From: Neisseria weaveri
GTDB lineage: Bacteria; Pseudomonadota; Gammaproteobacteria; Burkholderiales; Neisseriaceae
Reading direction: 5' to 3'
Assembly: GCF_900638685.1 (NCBI RefSeq)
Contig: NZ_LR134533.1
Span: forward strand, 1,984,001-2,048,000
Length of the DNA: 64,000 nt
Shown here: in pieces, positions 61,485 through 64,000 of the stretch
How positions within the stretch are numbered: position 1 is the first letter of the stretch
How the letters are laid out: the number at the start of each line of letters is the position of its first letter
The notes under the pieces: generated by a model
Databases searched by the model: none
What the model was told of the DNA's origin: nothing
What the model saw: the letters and a program-made list of their open reading frames with translations, nothing else
Made by a program: the position numbers and the translations under genes

Positions 61485-62684
61485 GAGACCTTTGCAAAAT
61501 TCCCCACAATCCCCTAAATTCCCTCCCAAGACATTTAGGGGATTTTTCATGAGCACCTTCTTTCAGCAAACCGCCCAAGCTATGATTGCAAACACATCGG
61601 CCGCTTCCCCCTGTTGAAGTTGGAGCAGGTGATTGATTGGCAACCGATCGAGCATTACCTCAACCATCAAAGAACCCGTTACCTTCGAGACCACCGCGGT
61701 CGTCCAGCTTATCCCCTGCTGTCCATGTTCAAAGCCGTTTTACTCGGCCAATGGCACAGCCTTTCCGATCCCGAACTCGAACACAGCCTCATTACCCGCA
61801 TCGATTTCCATCTGTTTTGCCGTTTTGACGAACTGAGCATCCCCGATCACAGCACCTTATGCCGTTACCGCAACCGGCCGGCGCAAGACAACACCTTGGC
61901 CGAATTACTGGATCTGATTAACCGCCAACTGACTGACAAGGGTTTAAAAGTAGAGAAAGCATCCGCCGCCATCGTTGACGCTACCATTATTCAGACGGCC
62001 GGCGGCAAACAGCGTCAGGCCATAGAAGTGGATGACGAAGGGAAGGTCAACAGCCAAACCACACCGAGTAAAGACAGCGATGCCCGTTGGGTAAAGAAAG
62101 ACGGCCGATACAGACTGGGTTACAAACAACATACCCGTACCGATGCGGAAGGCTATATTGAGAAACTGCACATCACTGCCGCCAATGCCCATGAGTGCAA
62201 ACACCTGCTGCCTTTGTTGGAAGGCCTAGCCAAAGGCACGACTGTCTATGCCGATAAAGGCTACGACAGTATGGAAAACCGGCAACATCTGGAAGAACAT
62301 CAGTTGCGGGACGGCATCATGCAAAAAAGCACACCGTGGCTGCCCGTTAAGCCAAGAGCAAAAAATCCGCAACGGCCGGCTGGCGAAAGTGCGCTATGTG
62401 GTGGAACAAAGCTTTGGTACGTTGCACCGCAAATTCCGCTATGGACGGGCAGCCTATTTCGGGTTGGGCAAAGTGAGGGCGCAAAGCCACCTGAAGGCGA
62501 TGTGTGTGAACCTGTTGAAGGCGGCCAACAGGATAGGTGTGTCTGTTGCCATCTGAAAGGCAGCTCAGATACCCGATTATCGGGTATTTGAGGGGAATAA
62601 AGGGGATATTTAGAACGGAAAACAGCCGAAATCCTGTGTTTGGGTTTCGGCTGTTGGGTAAAGGGGCTATTTTGCAAAGGTCTC
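61485..62684 (+). mobile_element. IS5-family insertion sequence resembling IS1106
   Basis: The 1,200-bp element has terminal inverted repeats GAGACCTTTGCAAAAT (61485-61500) and ATTTTGCAAAGGTCTC (62669-62684). Its transposase resembles neisserial IS1106 as I remember it. AGGCC flanks both ends (61480-61484 and 62685-62689) and looks like a target duplication. Joining the flanks rebuilds AGGCCGTCTGAA, so the element landed inside an uptake sequence that was part of a terminator hairpin. An uptake-sequence core also occurs inside the transposase gene near 61990. Confidence 0.9.
61549..62556 (+). pseudogene. IS5/IS1106-type transposase with two frameshifts
   Basis: Translation starts at ATG 61549 (MSTFFQQTAQAMIA) but stops after 22 codons. 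A 1-base deletion near 61589 shifts the frame, and the expected protein continues in the next frame from about 61600 (LKLEQVIDWQPIEHYL) through the DDE domain. At the A6 run near 62329 an extra A shifts it back to the original frame, which ends RIGVSVAI at 62556. Without the two indels it would be a normal transposase of about 335 residues. As read it is inactive unless frameshifting at the A-run occurs. The long middle frame is 61614-62591. Confidence 0.88.
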
Positions 62685-62712
62685 AGGCCGTCTGAATTTT
62701 CAGACGGCCTTT
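62685..62712. terminator. Uptake-sequence terminator of the DUF4124-like gene, split from its SDR neighbour by the IS
   Basis: AGGCCGTCTGAA and TTCAGACGGCCT pair across two bases. Before the insertion it would have been the shared terminator of the SDR gene and the convergent gene at 62719. Confidence 0.85.
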
Positions 62713-62718
62713 CTGTAT

Positions 62719-63129
62719 TTATTGAGGAAGCGGTATGGAAGTATCTTTGTCCTTCAGGGCTTTTTCTGCAGCCTCTACGTTTTGTTCCAAACTGCGGATA
62801 CGCTCTTGGTATTTGCTGTAGTTGCGCTCGTTGCCTAAGCGTACGTTTTTACCGTCTTCCAAGGCCTGTTTGGCTTGATCCAATTTTTGTTTGGCTTCGG
62901 TTTCCGAACGGTCTTTGTCGGTGCCGGCGTTAGTCTTGGCTGCCGGAGGGGTGTACTGAACCGGTGCGGAGGTATAACCCGATGGTTTGCCCAAGTCGGA
63001 TTTTTTACAGTTTGCACTTGGGTTTTGGGTGTAAACGCGATTACCGTTAACTGTGCATTCGTAAACGGAAACTGCCTGAGCGAATGATGCAGCAAGCAGG
63101 GCGAGAGCAAGCAGAGAGATTTTTTGCAT
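62719..63129 (-). CDS. Secreted DUF4124-like protein with C-terminal coiled coil
   Basis: The 136-residue product has a clear signal peptide (MQKISLLALALLAASFAQA, cleavage about 19/20). A short DUF4124-like segment follows (VYECTVNGNRVYTQNP, with a Cys pair at about 25 and 41), then a Pro-rich stretch and an Ala/Lys/Glu-rich helical coiled coil (about 75-130). It is predicted periplasmic or envelope-bound, with no known function. It is convergent with the SDR gene across the IS. Confidence 0.82.
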   Translation of the reverse strand: MQKISLLALALLAASFAQAVSVYECTVNGNRVYTQNPSANCKKSDLGKPSGYTSAPVQYTPPAAKTNAGTDKDRSETEAKQKLDQAKQALEDGKNVRLGNERNYSKYQERIRSLEQNVEAAEKALKDKDTSIPLPQ

Positions 63130-63173
63130 GATAAGTCGCTAAATAAATATGTGTTTGAGTAAGAAAGTTTCGT

Positions 63174-63374
63174 TTAATTCAGCCAAAAATACCAAACGGC
63201 AATCAGAATGACGGCGATAAGGATATTGCTGGCTAAAATGATTTTCCAATCTTTCTTATCCGCTTTCCGGTTTTTAGCCGATGATATCCGCCGTACATAG
63301 AAAAACGGGCTGAGTAAGATGGAAACGGCGGAAATTAAAATAACGGCCGCATAATATATTTTTTCGGGTTCCAT
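63174..63374 (-). CDS. Small two-span membrane protein
   Basis: The 66-residue product has two clear hydrophobic spans (about 8-27 and 46-64) flanked by a basic loop (RRISSAKNRKADKKDWK). This fits the inside-positive rule with both ends out. The ribosome-binding site is weak (GGG about 12 bases before ATG). No family is recognised. It may be cotranscribed with the DUF4124-like gene 44 bases downstream. Moderate confidence because of size and the weak start signal. Confidence 0.5.
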   Translation of the reverse strand: MEPEKIYYAAVILISAVSILLSPFFYVRRISSAKNRKADKKDWKIILASNILIAVILIAVWYFWLN

Positions 63375-63587
63375 AAATTTTTACCCGGATGTGGAGTCTC
63401 AATACGGTTGTTTGAATGAGTTATATTTGATAAGCGTACTATAAAAGCAGCTGTCGACGCAAATAGATAGTTTTATTGTAAAAATTTCTTTATTGATATC
63501 TATTTGATTATTTGTTTGGAATGCTGCTTTTTTAACAACAGTCATGGCATAATCGGATAAAACCACAACCATTTTAGGAGAAATAGG

Positions 63588-64000
63588 ATGGACCGCTTTG
63601 ATTTTAGTTATGCACCGTATGACAGCTTGAATCCGAGTCAGCGCCAGATTCTGCAAAGTTCGGTCAATATCACATTTTTTGATGACGAAGAGGTCATCAT
63701 CAAGCCGCAGCAGCCTATCGAGCATTTATATGTGATTATTAAGGGCTTGGTTAAAGAAATCGGAGCGGAAGGCGAAGTGGTTGCACTTTATCATGCGCGG
63801 GATACGTTTGATACCCGTGCTTTGGCGGAGGGGGTCAGCCAACATCAGTTTATTGTTGCGGAACAGGCTTTGGTTTATACGATTCCCAAAGTGGCGGTGA
63901 TGCAGATCGTGGAATCCAATCCGCAGTTCGGTGCTTATTTTTATGCTTCCGTAGCCGAGAAATTTGCCAGTTTGTCGGAAAACAAAAATGAAGACGAGTT
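63588..64000 (+). CDS. Cyclic-nucleotide-binding-domain protein, 3' end outside window
   Basis: The ATG at 63588 has AGGAG 8 bases upstream. The visible 137 residues contain a cNMP-binding-like beta-roll (about 20-115): ILQSSVNITFFDDEEVIIKPQQPIEHLYVIIKGLVKEIG. This region typifies proteins in which such a domain precedes CBS domains and a nucleotidyltransferase-like domain (DUF294). That continuation would lie beyond position 64000 and is not seen. A minus-strand open frame across the start was rejected. Confidence 0.8.
   Translation, partial: MDRFDFSYAPYDSLNPSQRQILQSSVNITFFDDEEVIIKPQQPIEHLYVIIKGLVKEIGAEGEVVALYHARDTFDTRALAEGVSQHQFIVAEQALVYTIPKVAVMQIVESNPQFGAYFYASVAEKFASLSENKNEDE

Noticed and set aside
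63399..63725. 108-codon minus-strand frame over the start of the last gene
   Set aside because: It overlaps a plus-strand gene with a strong AGGAG and a recognisable cNMP-binding-like domain.

Overview
The window is chromosomal DNA from a Neisseria species. The strongest evidence is the 12-base DNA uptake sequence AGGCCGTCTGAA (the 'AG' dialect). It occurs dozens of times, mostly as inverted pairs that form transcription terminators between genes. The gene content agrees: hpuA/hpuB/hemO with a Slam-type secretion gene, an NsrR-type NO regulator, pldA, a DUF502-aspS pair, and an IS5-family element resembling the neisserial IS1106. The AG dialect points to a commensal-type Neisseria rather than N. 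meningitidis or N. gonorrhoeae. I cannot name the species from sequence alone.

Layout. 1-8.6 kb: an Asp/Arg-rich lipoprotein, tRNA-Asn, a zincin-like protein and a DUF2062 protein, aroD, a phosphomannomutase/phosphoglucomutase, gshB followed by two tandem diacylglycerol kinase genes, a periplasmic copper chaperone and an MFS transporter. 8.7-12.05 kb: a complete ISL3-family transposon (3,372 bp, 24-bp inverted ends, perfect 8-bp target duplication). It carries a MerR-type metal regulator, a cation-efflux protein, an extra signal peptidase II and its transposase. It is GC-rich, free of uptake sequences, and clearly of foreign origin. 12.1-22.1 kb: a candidate 36-codon gene, the divergent pair ppsR/ppsA, a polyamine-binding lipoprotein, rpsT, pldA, DUF502 and aspS. 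22.3-28.3 kb: a haem-iron locus made of a Slam-like outer-membrane translocator divergent from hpuA-hpuB, then haem oxygenase hemO. 28.3-32 kb: gloA and pntAB.

32-36.9 kb: a type III restriction-modification system. Its methyltransferase gene carries six copies of a heptanucleotide repeat directly after the start codon, making it a likely phase-variable epigenetic switch (phasevarion). Its target-recognition region is AT-rich and looks exchanged. 37-49 kb: a MocR regulator, ccoG-fixH (cbb3 oxidase assembly), maeB, rarA, thrC, msbA and fpr. 49.17-49.56 kb: an extraordinary array of 21 uptake sequences in perfect 18-bp periodicity. 49.7-64 kb: lysO, a DeoR regulator, a RidA protein, ybaK, an EamA transporter, a nitric-oxide group (nnrS, hemerythrin, nsrR with a palindromic operator candidate), an alanine/sodium symporter, yebC, the squalene genes hpnD-hpnE with an SDR gene, an IS1106-like element with a frameshifted transposase inserted into an uptake-sequence terminator, a DUF4124-like secreted protein, a small membrane protein, and the start of a cyclic-nucleotide-binding-domain protein cut by the window edge.

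The most interesting items are the heptamer-repeat mod gene, the uptake-sequence minisatellite, the metal-responsive lspA transposon, the tandem dgkA pair, the Asp/Arg-patterned lipoprotein and the candidate small protein next to the transposon. All functional calls come from reading motifs and gene order. No database search was run.
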